Assembly (NCBI GenBank): GCA_029287875.1
Contig: JARFQH010000364.1
Span: forward strand, 1 to 20,565
Reading direction: 5' to 3'
Source: Desulfobacteraceae bacterium
Lineage (GTDB): Bacteria > Desulfobacterota > Desulfobacteria > Desulfobacterales > SG8-13
DNA: 20,565 bases
This document shows positions 1-6,703 of this stretch, one piece after another (within the stretch, counting starts at the first letter, position 1; the number at the start of each line of letters is the position of its first letter). Under the pieces are notes generated by a model. The model did not search any database and was not told where the DNA came from. It saw nothing but the letters and a program-made list of their open reading frames with translations. The position numbers and the translations under genes were made by a program.

Positions 1-337
1 CTTCCAGGTTGAACGGCTTGGTCAGGTAGTCGTCCACGCCCCAGGAGAGGCCCTTGATAATGTCGTCCGAAGCGGCTTTGGCAGACAGAATCAGGATCGG
101 CAGGCGTTCGTCTTCCAGCCGAATGGCCCGTAAAACGGACAGCCCATCGATGACCGGCAGCATGATGTCAAGCACGATCAGATCCGGCCTGACTTCCTTC
201 CACTTCTGCAGTCCGGAGGGACCATCACCGGCGCTGACGACCCTGTATCCCTGCAGCGACAAGTTCAGTTTCAACCCTTCGGCGATGTGGATGTCATCCT
301 CGATGACCAGGATGCATTTTTTATCATTTTCAATCAT
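1..337 (-). CDS. Response regulator, receiver domain (3' end outside window)
   Basis: The first 112 residues of a two-component response regulator are visible. They form a complete receiver fold: acidic cluster EDD at residues 13-15, phospho-acceptor Asp57 in VLDIMLP, the switch Ser85 in LILSAK, and Lys107 in TKPF. The effector domain lies beyond the left edge. The sequence style (LVIEDD, DDYLTKPFNLEE-like) is that of OmpR/PhoB-family DNA-binding regulators, but this cannot be confirmed here. The start is the first in-frame ATG; no strong Shine-Dalgarno precedes it. It follows the membrane histidine kinase at 498-1463 on the same strand, which is its likely cognate phosphodonor. The 160-nt gap between them is long for a tightly coupled pair. 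Confidence 0.9.
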   Translation of the reverse strand, partial: MIENDKKCILVIEDDIHIAEGLKLNLSLQGYRVVSAGDGPSGLQKWKEVRPDLIVLDIMLPVIDGLSVLRAIRLEDERLPILILSAKAASDDIIKGLSWGVDDYLTKPFNLE

Positions 338-486
338 GAGAACAGCACATGTCGGCCGATGCGGGCATGGCCGGAAACCAACCGCCCGGGTGGAGGAGTC
401 TATCTCATTAAGTTTGGCCGGTTGAGCCCGTTTCGCCGGTTGAAGGATGTTATCGATTTTATAAGGGATACCGGTTGCGGTTTCTG

Positions 487-506
487 AGTTTCAAGTTTCA
501 AGTTTC
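487..506. repeat. Heptanucleotide tandem repeat (AGTTTCA, about 2.9 copies)
   Basis: Three head-to-tail copies of AGTTTCA (the last lacking its final A) span the stop codon of the minus-strand kinase gene, whose TGA is at 498-500. The unit is 7 bp, so gain or loss of a copy could change the kinase tail by frame shift. It may simply be a short slippage tract at a gene end. Confidence 0.7.
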
Positions 507-1463
507 TATTTTCGCATTAACCGGCAGGGTGAACGAAAATGTAGACCCCTTGCCGATGCCTTGGCTGTGCGCCTCGACTTTCCATTTATGAATACGGGCA
601 ATGCTTTGGACCAGGTACAATCCCAATCCGCTGCCTTTGGCACTCATATCTTCGGCCCGACCGACCTGGTAAAATTTTCTAAAAATTTTGCGGAGCTCTT
701 TCTTTTCGATGCCAATGCCGTTGTCTGCGAATCGGATGATCAGTTTTCGCGGATAGATCTCAAAACCGACGTCGACAGTGGGTTGGGGCGAATTGTTGTA
801 TTTTACGGCATTTGTCAACAGGTTCATCAGCATCATGTCGAACAGGGGCAAATTGACCCGGACGGTGGGGAGTTCCCCCTCTGGTGGATGAATCCGGATG
901 TTGCCATTTTGGAATAGATGTTTGTTGTTATCCATAAACAAATTCATTGCGGTTATTAGGTCCGTATCGACGAATTCGTTTGCATAGCTCTTGCTTTCTA
1001 TTCTGGCCAGGTTTAAGATTCGGTTAATGTTTTCAGTCAGGCGGGTCACATCTGAAATCATGAATTGAATGTATTTGAGTTGATCGGCACGCGCCAACTC
1101 GTGTTTTGAAAATGTTTGCAGAAACAGCTTCAGGGAGGTGACCGGGGTCTTCAGTTCGTGGGTAAAACTGTTGATGAAGTTGTTCTGGAGACGATAGAGT
1201 TGAAGCGTTTTCTGACCATAAACGAAGATGCCGAAAATCCCCATCAGAATAATTCCCACCAGAAGCGACAAGACCAGGATCACCATCCAGGTCTGTGACG
1301 CCAGCACCTGGTCGCGATCCAAGTTAAAGCGTTCGATGACGGACCTGAGACCGATATTGGCTTCCATGTACCAGTAAATATATAGAAAAAGCGACAGGCC
1401 CAGCGCGGCAATGGAAAGAAGAAATATTAATATCGGGTGAATGACCCAACGGGGTGAATTCAT
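498..1463 (-). CDS. Membrane sensor histidine kinase
   Basis: This 321-residue protein has two membrane segments at about residues 8-32 and 59-83. They flank a short extracytoplasmic loop of some 25 residues, so the sensing surface is small or lies within the membrane. A HisKA dimerisation domain follows directly with no HAMP linker obvious; its H-box is SFTHELKTPVTS with phospho-acceptor His102. The HATPase_c domain has the N-box (Asn218 in LLTNAVKY), the G1 box DNGIG at 247-251 and the G2 box GSGLGL at 277-282. All catalytic motifs are intact, so it should autophosphorylate and pass phosphate to the downstream regulator at 1-337. It is divergently oriented from the gene at 1577. No clear ribosome-binding site precedes the ATG. 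Confidence 0.93.
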   Translation of the reverse strand: MNSPRWVIHPILIFLLSIAALGLSLFLYIYWYMEANIGLRSVIERFNLDRDQVLASQTWMVILVLSLLVGIILMGIFGIFVYGQKTLQLYRLQNNFINSFTHELKTPVTSLKLFLQTFSKHELARADQLKYIQFMISDVTRLTENINRILNLARIESKSYANEFVDTDLITAMNLFMDNNKHLFQNGNIRIHPPEGELPTVRVNLPLFDMMLMNLLTNAVKYNNSPQPTVDVGFEIYPRKLIIRFADNGIGIEKKELRKIFRKFYQVGRAEDMSAKGSGLGLYLVQSIARIHKWKVEAHSQGIGKGSTFSFTLPVNAKIET

Positions 1464-1505
1464 GACGGTTGTGTTCTATACTACGTACATCGATTCATGG
1501 TTTCG

Positions 1506-1533
1506 TTGAAAGATTGATCTGTGTCCGTATCTT
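1506..1533 (+). promoter_or_regulatory. Possible sigma70-type promoter for the 1577 gene
   Basis: TTGAAA (1506-1511) and TATCTT (1528-1533) are separated by 16 bp in the divergent intergenic region, about 45 bp before the ATG at 1577. The -35 is good and the -10 is mediocre. This rests on pattern matching only. Confidence 0.3.
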
Positions 1534-1576
1534 ATGCCAAAAAAGCGCTTCAAAAGCTATGAAAAAGGAGAACGGT

Positions 1577-1915
1577 ATGAACCTCAAGGCAAAGAATTAC
1601 GTGGAGAAACATAAAAAGGCCGCCGCCGAAAAACTTTCCGCTCGCAGCGCCCATCTCAAGACAAAGGGTCTGGAAGAGGCGGCCATCCGGCGCGACCCCT
1701 CCATCAGAAAGATCAAGGCTGACATCCGCAAGGCCAACTTCCGGTTGGCCAGTATCGCAAATCAGGAAACATTGAACGCTGAAAAAGTTCGGATCAAAGA
1801 GATGAAACTGGCTGAAAAAAAGGCCGCCCCCGAGAAAACGCCGTTGAAGCGCGCCAAGAATGAAGGCGGGCAGAAGGAAAAGAAAGAAAAAAAGAAAAAA
1901 GAGAAAAAGGCGTAA
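1577..1915 (+). CDS. Small highly basic Lys/Ala-rich protein, function unknown
   Basis: A 112-residue hydrophilic protein. The ATG at 1577 is chosen because AAAAAGGAG (1562-1570) lies 6 nt upstream; the frame is open further upstream but without a good signal. The sequence is rich in Lys, Ala, Glu and Arg and should form long charged helices. The last 15-20 residues are an almost pure Lys/Glu tail (purine-only DNA from about 1866 to 1910). There is no Cys, no membrane segment and no signal peptide. Such composition is common in proteins that bind nucleic acid or acidic polymers, but no family is recognised. The stop lies 22 nt before the start of the PAS kinase, so the two are probably co-transcribed. 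Confidence 0.7.
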   Translation: MNLKAKNYVEKHKKAAAEKLSARSAHLKTKGLEEAAIRRDPSIRKIKADIRKANFRLASIANQETLNAEKVRIKEMKLAEKKAAPEKTPLKRAKNEGGQKEKKEKKKKEKKA

Positions 1916-1937
1916 AAACCAGCACAAGCAGGGGGAC

Positions 1938-3380
1938 ATGACGACAAAAACCGAAAATGCGGAGTTCGGCATCTTTCTGATGGCCCATTCACCGAACCCG
2001 ATCCTGGTCTGCAAGGCAGATTCCGCGATAACATACGTGAACCCGGCCTTTGAAAGGCTGACCGGGTTCCGGGCGGCCGAACTGATCGGGGCTAACGCTC
2101 CCTACCCGTGGTGGCTTCCGGAAAGGATAGACAAAACTCAAAAGGCGTTCCATACCGCCATGACGGCCGGGGTTACTCGAATCGAAGAGCACTTTCAAAA
2201 GAAAAACGGCGATCGTTTCTGGGTCGAACTGACCGCCGGCCTCGTGGAAAACGGCAGTGGGGCCCCATACTATCTGGCGAACTGGGTCGATATCACCGAC
2301 CGTAAAAAGGCCGCCGACGAATTGCGGGAATCCGAGGAAAGATACCGCAGCCTGGTCGACAACATTACCACCGGCGTGACGCTGATTAGCCCCGACATGA
2401 AAATCCTGGCCATGAACCGGCAGATGAGAAGGTGGTATCCGCACATCGACCCGTCTGAGAAACTGTTCTGCTACCGTGTTTACCACGACCCTCCGCGCGA
2501 GGACAGGTGCCCCGACTGCCCGGCTTGCGCGTCATTTATGGACGGAGAGGTGCACGAGTCGACCCACGAGGTATCCGTCCACGGTGACATGCGGTTCCAC
2601 AGGATCGTTTCTTCCCCGATCAGAAACAACGAGGGCCGGTTGGTGGCGGCGATCAATATGATCGAAGACATTACCGCAGCGCGACAGACCGAAATGCGGA
2701 TCAAGAGCCTCTCGCACCAGCTGTTGAAGGCTCAGGAGGACGAGCGCCGGATGATCTCGCGGGAATTGCACGACAGCGTGGCCCAGGAGCTTTCCACCGT
2801 GAAGATTGCCTTGGCGACCCTCCTGAACCCGCACGCGAGCGTGCCGCCCGAAATGCTGCAAAAAGTGTCCAAATTGACCCGGTTGCTCGACCGGTCCATT
2901 CTGTCCGTCCGCAACCTCTCTTACGGCCTGCGGCCGCCGGGACTGGAGGAATTCGGGCTCCTCCAGACCCTTGCGACATTCTGCGAGGAATTTGGCGAAA
3001 GCACCGGCATCGAAGTCGACTTTCAAACCGCCGGTTTGAAAAATTCTTTTTTGGGGTCTTTCATTGAAATCAATCTCTACCGACTGATACAGGAAGGGCT
3101 CAACAACGTTCGAAAGCATGCCGCCGCCGGCCGGGTCATAATCAAGCTGGTCGGTTCACATCCGAACATCATCCTGCGCATCATCGACGACGGCCGGGGG
3201 TTCGATGTGAAGGCCCGCGAGAGGGCGTTGGACGCTGAAAGGCGGCTGGGATTGCGCAGCATGAAGGAGCGGGTTTCGTTGCTCCAGGGCCGTATGGAGC
3301 TGCGATCACGCCTTGGAAAGGGTACCAGCATCCACATCAAATTTCCTCATCAGGAGAAAAAAGTTGAGTCGAAAAAATAG
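1938..3380 (+). CDS. PAS-PAS sensor histidine kinase, HisKA_3 (NarX/DegS type)
   Basis: A soluble 480-residue kinase. PAS1 spans about 10-122 (SPNPILVCKADSAITYVNPA, ending in a PAC-like WVDITDRKKA). PAS2 spans about 132-250 and carries an unusual Cys cluster: Cys178, Cys191, Cys194 and Cys197 (CPDCPAC). The HisKA_3 domain starts near 268 with phospho-acceptor His278 in SRELHDSVAQ. HATPase_c shows the N-box around 389-390 (EGLNNVRKHA), DDGRGFD at 417-423 and GLRSMKERV. No membrane segment is present, so it senses a cytoplasmic cue through its PAS domains. The ATG at 1938 is preferred: it follows AGGGGG, excludes a Lys-rich upstream stretch, and places PAS1 close to the N-terminus. Its 3' end overlaps the start of the LuxR-type regulator by 17 nt, indicating translational coupling and a cognate pair. 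Confidence 0.93.
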   Translation: MTTKTENAEFGIFLMAHSPNPILVCKADSAITYVNPAFERLTGFRAAELIGANAPYPWWLPERIDKTQKAFHTAMTAGVTRIEEHFQKKNGDRFWVELTAGLVENGSGAPYYLANWVDITDRKKAADELRESEERYRSLVDNITTGVTLISPDMKILAMNRQMRRWYPHIDPSEKLFCYRVYHDPPREDRCPDCPACASFMDGEVHESTHEVSVHGDMRFHRIVSSPIRNNEGRLVAAINMIEDITAARQTEMRIKSLSHQLLKAQEDERRMISRELHDSVAQELSTVKIALATLLNPHASVPPEMLQKVSKLTRLLDRSILSVRNLSYGLRPPGLEEFGLLQTLATFCEEFGESTGIEVDFQTAGLKNSFLGSFIEINLYRLIQEGLNNVRKHAAAGRVIIKLVGSHPNIILRIIDDGRGFDVKARERALDAERRLGLRSMKERVSLLQGRMELRSRLGKGTSIHIKFPHQEKKVESKK

Positions 3381-4041
3381 TGTCCTCATTGTCGATGACC
3401 ACCCGCTGTTCAGGGAAGGCCTCAAGTCGATCATCGCTTCCAGCCGGCAGTATGAAGTGGTCGGCGAAGCCGGCACCGGGCAAGAGGCGATTGAACAGGT
3501 TCGGCAGCTTTCGCCGGACCTGATCCTGCTCGACGTGTCGCTGCCGGACGGCAGCGGCCTGGAGCTGATCGGCGACCTCATAAAGTGCTGCAAAAAGTCC
3601 CGAATCCTGATCGTGAGCATGCATGCCAAGATCGATTACATCGTCAAGGCTTTTCAGGCCGGCGCCACCGGATATTTGGCCAAGGGGTCGGCCGCGGAAA
3701 AACTGCTGCAGGGAATGGAACATGTTTTGAAAGGCGATTATTTTATGGACACGTCCGTTTCCCAGCAGGTCGTCAAAAAGCTCGTGGGTCTGGCACCCAA
3801 AGAGGCGCTGACGACCGGTTCCAACTACGATACACTGACCGCCAGAGAGCAGGAGGTCATGGTTCTTCTGGCCGAGGGGTTGAGCGTGAGCCAGACCGCC
3901 GAAAAGCTCTTCATCAGCCCCAAAACGGTTGAAAACCACCGTTCCAACATTATGCGCAAGCTCGGGATTCACAAAACCATCGACCTGGTGCGCTACGCCG
4001 CCCGACTGGGACTGATCGATATCGATCTCTGGAAAGAATAA
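3364..4041 (+). CDS. LuxR/NarL-family response regulator
   Basis: A 225-residue regulator with an N-terminal receiver: DD at 11-12, phospho-acceptor Asp57 in LILLDVSLPDGSG, and Lys in GYLAKG. A C-terminal LuxR-type helix-turn-helix follows (LTAREQEVMVLLAEG ... SQTAEKLFISPKTVENHRSN). This is the standard output partner of HisKA_3 kinases. The start is an unusual TTG at 3364, supported by GGAG at 3353-3356 with 7-nt spacing; protein homology also begins almost immediately afterwards. The start sits inside the last codons of the upstream kinase. DNA targets are unknown; the nested palindromes just downstream (4075-4125) are candidates. It may also serve the orphan HisKA_3 kinase at 6704, which has no adjacent regulator. 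Confidence 0.95.
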   Translation: MSRKNSVLIVDDHPLFREGLKSIIASSRQYEVVGEAGTGQEAIEQVRQLSPDLILLDVSLPDGSGLELIGDLIKCCKKSRILIVSMHAKIDYIVKAFQAGATGYLAKGSAAEKLLQGMEHVLKGDYFMDTSVSQQVVKKLVGLAPKEALTTGSNYDTLTAREQEVMVLLAEGLSVSQTAEKLFISPKTVENHRSNIMRKLGIHKTIDLVRYAARLGLIDIDLWKE

Positions 4042-4074
4042 CCTCTTTTTTACCAACCCCACACTATCCTTCCC

Positions 4075-4125
4075 ACCATTATTATGGTTCCCCTGGGGAA
4101 ATCCCCCAATCCGGGATTTTTCCCC
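4075..4125. repeat. Nested inverted repeats after the LuxR regulator gene
   Basis: Three palindromes sit in series and share arms: ACCAT-TATT-ATGGT (4075-4088), TTCCCC-T-GGGGAA (4088-4100), and GGGGAAATCCC (4095-4105) pairing with GGGATTTTTCCCC (4113-4125) across a CCAATCC loop with a 2-nt bulge. The GGGGAA arm can pair either upstream or downstream, so two alternative hairpins compete. There is no terminal U-tract typical of an intrinsic terminator, although the structure sits 34 nt after a stop codon. It could be a terminator variant or a set of operator half-sites. Confidence 0.6.
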
Positions 4126-4260
4126 ACAAAATTGAAGCCCTTCGCCTATGGACATTGCGGCTTAGGTTAGCCATAGGTAATACAGGTGAAAATCCAGACC
4201 GTGTTTTAAATTTGAAACGAAGGTGTTGCGGGCGGGCCGCTCTGGTCCGCAAACAGTCCT

Positions 4261-4482
4261 ATGAGAACGCAGCGAGCGGATCCGAGAGTTTCGAATCGGC
4301 GCCTCAAAAAAGGAAAAAATATATCCAAATGTGCCGCCGTGCCGGATGTACCACACCTTATTCGGTCCATCCAGCGTCTTGAAGGCAATCCGGACTGCTT
4401 CGGGAAAACCGTTTCGGATTGCAGTCGCACATGTCCCTGGCGCGAATATTGCCTGACCCCGGCGAAAAAGGGGTGGCGGTAA
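4261..4482 (+). CDS. Small Cys-rich hypothetical protein
   Basis: A 73-residue ORF whose C-terminal half looks like a genuine conserved module: IRSIQRLEGNPDCFGK, then Cys54, Cys58 and CPWREYCL, giving Cys spacing C-x7-C-x3-C-x5-C (46, 54, 58, 64). From memory, similar short 'EGnPDCF ... C..C.WReyC' proteins occur in deltaproteobacteria without a known role; I cannot verify this here. Four clustered Cys suggest metal or Fe-S binding, which is inference. The ATG at 4261 has no clear Shine-Dalgarno, so the true start is uncertain and could lie downstream. The first 30 residues are basic and less convincing. The stop is TAA. Confidence 0.5.
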   Translation: MRTQRADPRVSNRRLKKGKNISKCAAVPDVPHLIRSIQRLEGNPDCFGKTVSDCSRTCPWREYCLTPAKKGWR

Positions 4483-4597
4483 AAAAAGAAGACAGTGGGG
4501 GTGCTGGACGAAAAGCGGCTGAAGGCCGGGAAGGAAAAATCGCAGCGGTGATGCAGCCGCTAACCTTACTGTGAGCGATATTCCAGGGAGGTGCGGG

Positions 4598-5137
4598 ATG
4601 GTAAAAAACCAATCACCGGCACAACGACAAGCCCTGACGGGCCGGCCGTACGACCATGCTGCACGAGAACCGGTCGCACCGAGGAGAAAAACGGAACTGG
4701 CGTCAATCCGGAGGACGGCCTCGAACGACCGGCAGGATTTGATCGATGGCATTCCTTTAAGGGTTTTGGTTGTCGACTTCCATGCCGCCATCCTCGAAGT
4801 TGTCGCGATGATGTTCAAGGCCCTCGGCTGCCGTGTCAGCATCGCACATGATTGCCAGGCGGCGGTCAACAGTCTCTCGAACATGGCATTCGACCTCGTT
4901 GTCAGCGAATTCTGCATGTCGAAGTTGAACGGTTGCCATTTGGCCGCTCTCGTCAAGGCCACTTCATCACAAACAAAGGTCCTGATCATGACCGGGTTGT
5001 GTCAATCCGAGGTGGCTGCGGAAATGGGCTCCCCCCACGTCGACGGTTGGATATTCAAACCTTTTGGTTTCGAAGAACTGCTCGATGTTCTCGAATTGAT
5101 AAAATTGCCGGAGGCCTACCATTGTTTCCGGGCGTAG
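4598..5137 (+). CDS. Divergent receiver-domain protein (Glu at phospho-acceptor site)
   Basis: A 179-residue protein. Residues 1-50 are a basic, probably disordered leader; residues 53-170 form a receiver-like domain (LRVLVVDFHAAILEVV ... FDLVVSEFCMSKLNG ... VLIMTG ... WIFKPFGFEELLDVL). Aligned by eye to canonical receivers, the acidic pair is Asp60-Phe61 rather than Asp-Asp, and the phospho-acceptor Asp is Glu104 (VVSE). Thr132 and Lys154 are retained. Glu at this position often mimics the phosphorylated state, so the domain may be constitutively 'on' or act only as a binding module. There is no output domain. The ATG at 4598 is chosen because AGGGAGG (4585-4591) lies 6 nt upstream. Confidence 0.85.
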   Translation: MVKNQSPAQRQALTGRPYDHAAREPVAPRRKTELASIRRTASNDRQDLIDGIPLRVLVVDFHAAILEVVAMMFKALGCRVSIAHDCQAAVNSLSNMAFDLVVSEFCMSKLNGCHLAALVKATSSQTKVLIMTGLCQSEVAAEMGSPHVDGWIFKPFGFEELLDVLELIKLPEAYHCFRA

Positions 5138-5258
5138 GCCGTGGCTGGGATCAGATACCCCAATTGATTTGAACGATTCAAAACTGACGATTTTATTGTA
5201 TGCACTGGTCGGTTTTCAACACAGAAATGAGAAATTTTCTGCAAGGAGGTTACCCGGT

Positions 5259-5537
5259 ATGGCCAATAATTTTCGTGTGGATGTCATCGGCGGCGATATG
5301 AAACGACTCAACCTTAAGATCCTCGGGGATTTCGATGGCACTTCGGCTTTCAGACTGCTCAACGTTATCGAGAAGAAAGGCGGGTCTGCCCGCAAGATCA
5401 CTATCGATACCGACGGCCTGAGATCGGTCAACCCTTTCGGATCGGATATCTTCAGGGCCAACATTGCCGAAATGAGTAAAGGGGCCATCGATATCGATTA
5501 TAAGGGTCGATTCAAAGAGGCCTTGGCAGAAGAATGA
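5259..5537 (+). CDS. STAS-like small protein
   Basis: A 92-residue single-domain protein. The start is fixed by a strong AAGGAGGT (5243-5250) 8 nt upstream of the ATG. The pattern LNLKILGDFDGTSAFRLLNV (18-37), then KITIDTDGLRSVNPFGSDIF and ending in IDYKGRFKEAL, matches the beta-alpha order of STAS/anti-sigma-factor-antagonist domains. The segment that usually carries the phosphorylated Ser (D-S-S-G-L type) reads NPFGS here, so the regulatory Ser is not in its normal place. It lies upstream of dksA with a 60-nt gap. A partner-switching role with the SpoIIE phosphatase at 11946-13463 is conceivable but speculative. Other small alpha/beta regulators cannot be excluded. Confidence 0.75.
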   Translation: MANNFRVDVIGGDMKRLNLKILGDFDGTSAFRLLNVIEKKGGSARKITIDTDGLRSVNPFGSDIFRANIAEMSKGAIDIDYKGRFKEALAEE

Positions 5538-5597
5538 GCCACCACGGCGGCTCCGGGAAAGCAAGTCGACAGAAACTCAGACACTGGCGGAGGCAGC

Positions 5598-5960
5598 ATG
5601 AAAAAATCAGAGTTGTCTTATTTCAGAAAGGTGTTGAACGACTGGCAGGAACAGCTTCTGCGGCAGGCGGATCACGCTATCGTCGGCTTAATGGACGCGT
5701 CGGTCAATTCATCCGATCTCATCGATCAGGCAGCCCTTGAAATCGATCGCAACTTCGCCTTGCGCATGCGCGACCGTGAAAGCAAGCTCATCCGGAAAAT
5801 CAAAAATGCACTCAAACGGATCGACGACGGCACATTCGGCATTTGTGAGATGTGCGGTGAGCCAATCGCGGTAAAGCGGCTCAAAGCCCGGCCGGTCACC
5901 ACTCACTGCATCGACTGCAAGAGGGTGCGCGAGACGTTCGAGCGGTTGACTGGGGATTAG
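5598..5960 (+). CDS. dksA: DksA-family RNA polymerase-binding transcription factor
   Basis: A 120-residue DksA/TraR-family protein. The coiled-coil region ends with the acidic tip DLIDQAALE, in which Asp40 and Asp43 align with E. coli DksA Asp71 and Asp74, and Ala45 aligns with Ala76. A helix follows (RDRESKLIRKIKNALKRID), then a four-Cys zinc finger (Cys83, Cys86, Cys104, Cys107: CEMC ... CIDC). The family binds the RNA polymerase secondary channel and, with ppGpp, tunes initiation at rRNA and amino-acid promoters. It is shorter than E. coli DksA (151 residues) at the N-terminus, as is common outside gamma-proteobacteria. GCGGAGGC precedes the ATG. Genomes of this group often hold several DksA paralogues, so this may not be the main copy. 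Confidence 0.93.
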   Translation: MKKSELSYFRKVLNDWQEQLLRQADHAIVGLMDASVNSSDLIDQAALEIDRNFALRMRDRESKLIRKIKNALKRIDDGTFGICEMCGEPIAVKRLKARPVTTHCIDCKRVRETFERLTGD

Positions 5961-6057
5961 GACGGCAACTGTCGGCTATTGTTATTGAACCCATCAGCAG
6001 GACATCCCGCCTGATATCCGCTTTCGGTTAAACGGACTTCAGGCAGACAGGTGATAT

Positions 6058-6384
6058 ATGAACTCTCAAATAGAAGAATGTACGCAATGTCGCAAGACGT
6101 GGACGCTGCATGCCGAGTGCATCAAGCTATCGGGCAGGAGCGACGTCTTTACCGCTAAATCGGTCAAGCACACCCACGGCGGCATGGTGCTGATTTCGAG
6201 AAAGGCCTTTAAACCCGGTACAAATCTAATCGTTCGGATGCTCGATTTTCCGCCGTCGGACAGCAGTGAAGATTACCCCCGTGTTCGGGCAATGGGATTG
6301 GCCGAGGTGCGCTGGGTCGAGGAGGTCATGGACGAGGACGGACTGGCATATGAAATGGGTATGCGTTACGTTTTTACCGACTGA
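6058..6384 (+). CDS. PilZ-like domain protein, degenerate c-di-GMP site
   Basis: A 108-residue protein. The order of elements resembles PilZ: a short N-terminal strand (about 16-35), HTHGGMVLISRKAFKPGT where PilZ proteins have D/N-x-S-x-x-G, then LIVRMLDF, GLAEVRWVEEV and a closing YEMGMRYVF. The usual RxxxR motif is missing and the D/NxSxxG motif reads HTHGGM, so c-di-GMP binding is doubtful. The N-terminus holds a Cys pair (Cys8, Cys11) plus Cys21. CAGGTGA just upstream supports the ATG at 6058. It follows dksA with a 97-nt gap. Function is unknown beyond a probable regulatory or scaffold role. Confidence 0.65.
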   Translation: MNSQIEECTQCRKTWTLHAECIKLSGRSDVFTAKSVKHTHGGMVLISRKAFKPGTNLIVRMLDFPPSDSSEDYPRVRAMGLAEVRWVEEVMDEDGLAYEMGMRYVFTD

Positions 6385-6703
6385 TCGTGTTTTTCTGATC
6401 TTCTTTGCCTACGTCCTGTGGAAAACATGTAAGGCGATCGAACCATCGCTGAAGTGAAAACCCCGTCTTTATGGGTTGTCCGGTCTACCTAATCATAACC
6501 CAGCCATTCTTTTTACTTCCTTACTACAGTGTTCTCTCCGCATTTCAGATAAACGGCAGGACCCGGCCGAGACAACTATAAAATCAAGTAGAGGCTTTGA
6601 TGCCGCGACGGAAAAAAACCCACGGCGAAAACAAAGCCCTTCAAAGGTCGATCATGTGCCGTCATGTCATTCTTTATGTGTTTGTATTTCAAGGAGGCCG
6701 TAG
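6385..6703. other. Non-coding stretch before the orphan kinase
   Basis: No convincing ORF is present. Two small hairpins are visible: GCGAT-CGAACC-ATCGC and AACCC-(9 nt)-GGGTT, neither followed by a U-tract. The stretch ends in a strong Shine-Dalgarno (AAGGAGG, about 6691-6697) for the kinase at 6704. Its length suggests an independent promoter and a leader, but no promoter pair stands out. Confidence 0.5.

Noticed and set aside
4173..4235. Words resembling a cobalamin riboswitch (GGTGAAAATCC at about 4182-4192 and TTAAATTTGAAACGAAGGTG just after)
   Set aside because: The elements are in the wrong order and the conserved core (GGGAA, CCCGC-ACTGT, closing box) does not follow at proper spacing. 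The downstream genes have no link to B12.
4162..4989. 275-codon ORF on the minus strand
   Set aside because: It overlaps the receiver protein on the plus strand, which has clear family sequence and a strong Shine-Dalgarno. The minus product has no recognisable motif.
6601..6650. GGCGAAAACAAAGCC resembling part of a c-di-GMP-I riboswitch
   Set aside because: Only one short word matches; the paired stems and the tetraloop-receptor arrangement are not found.
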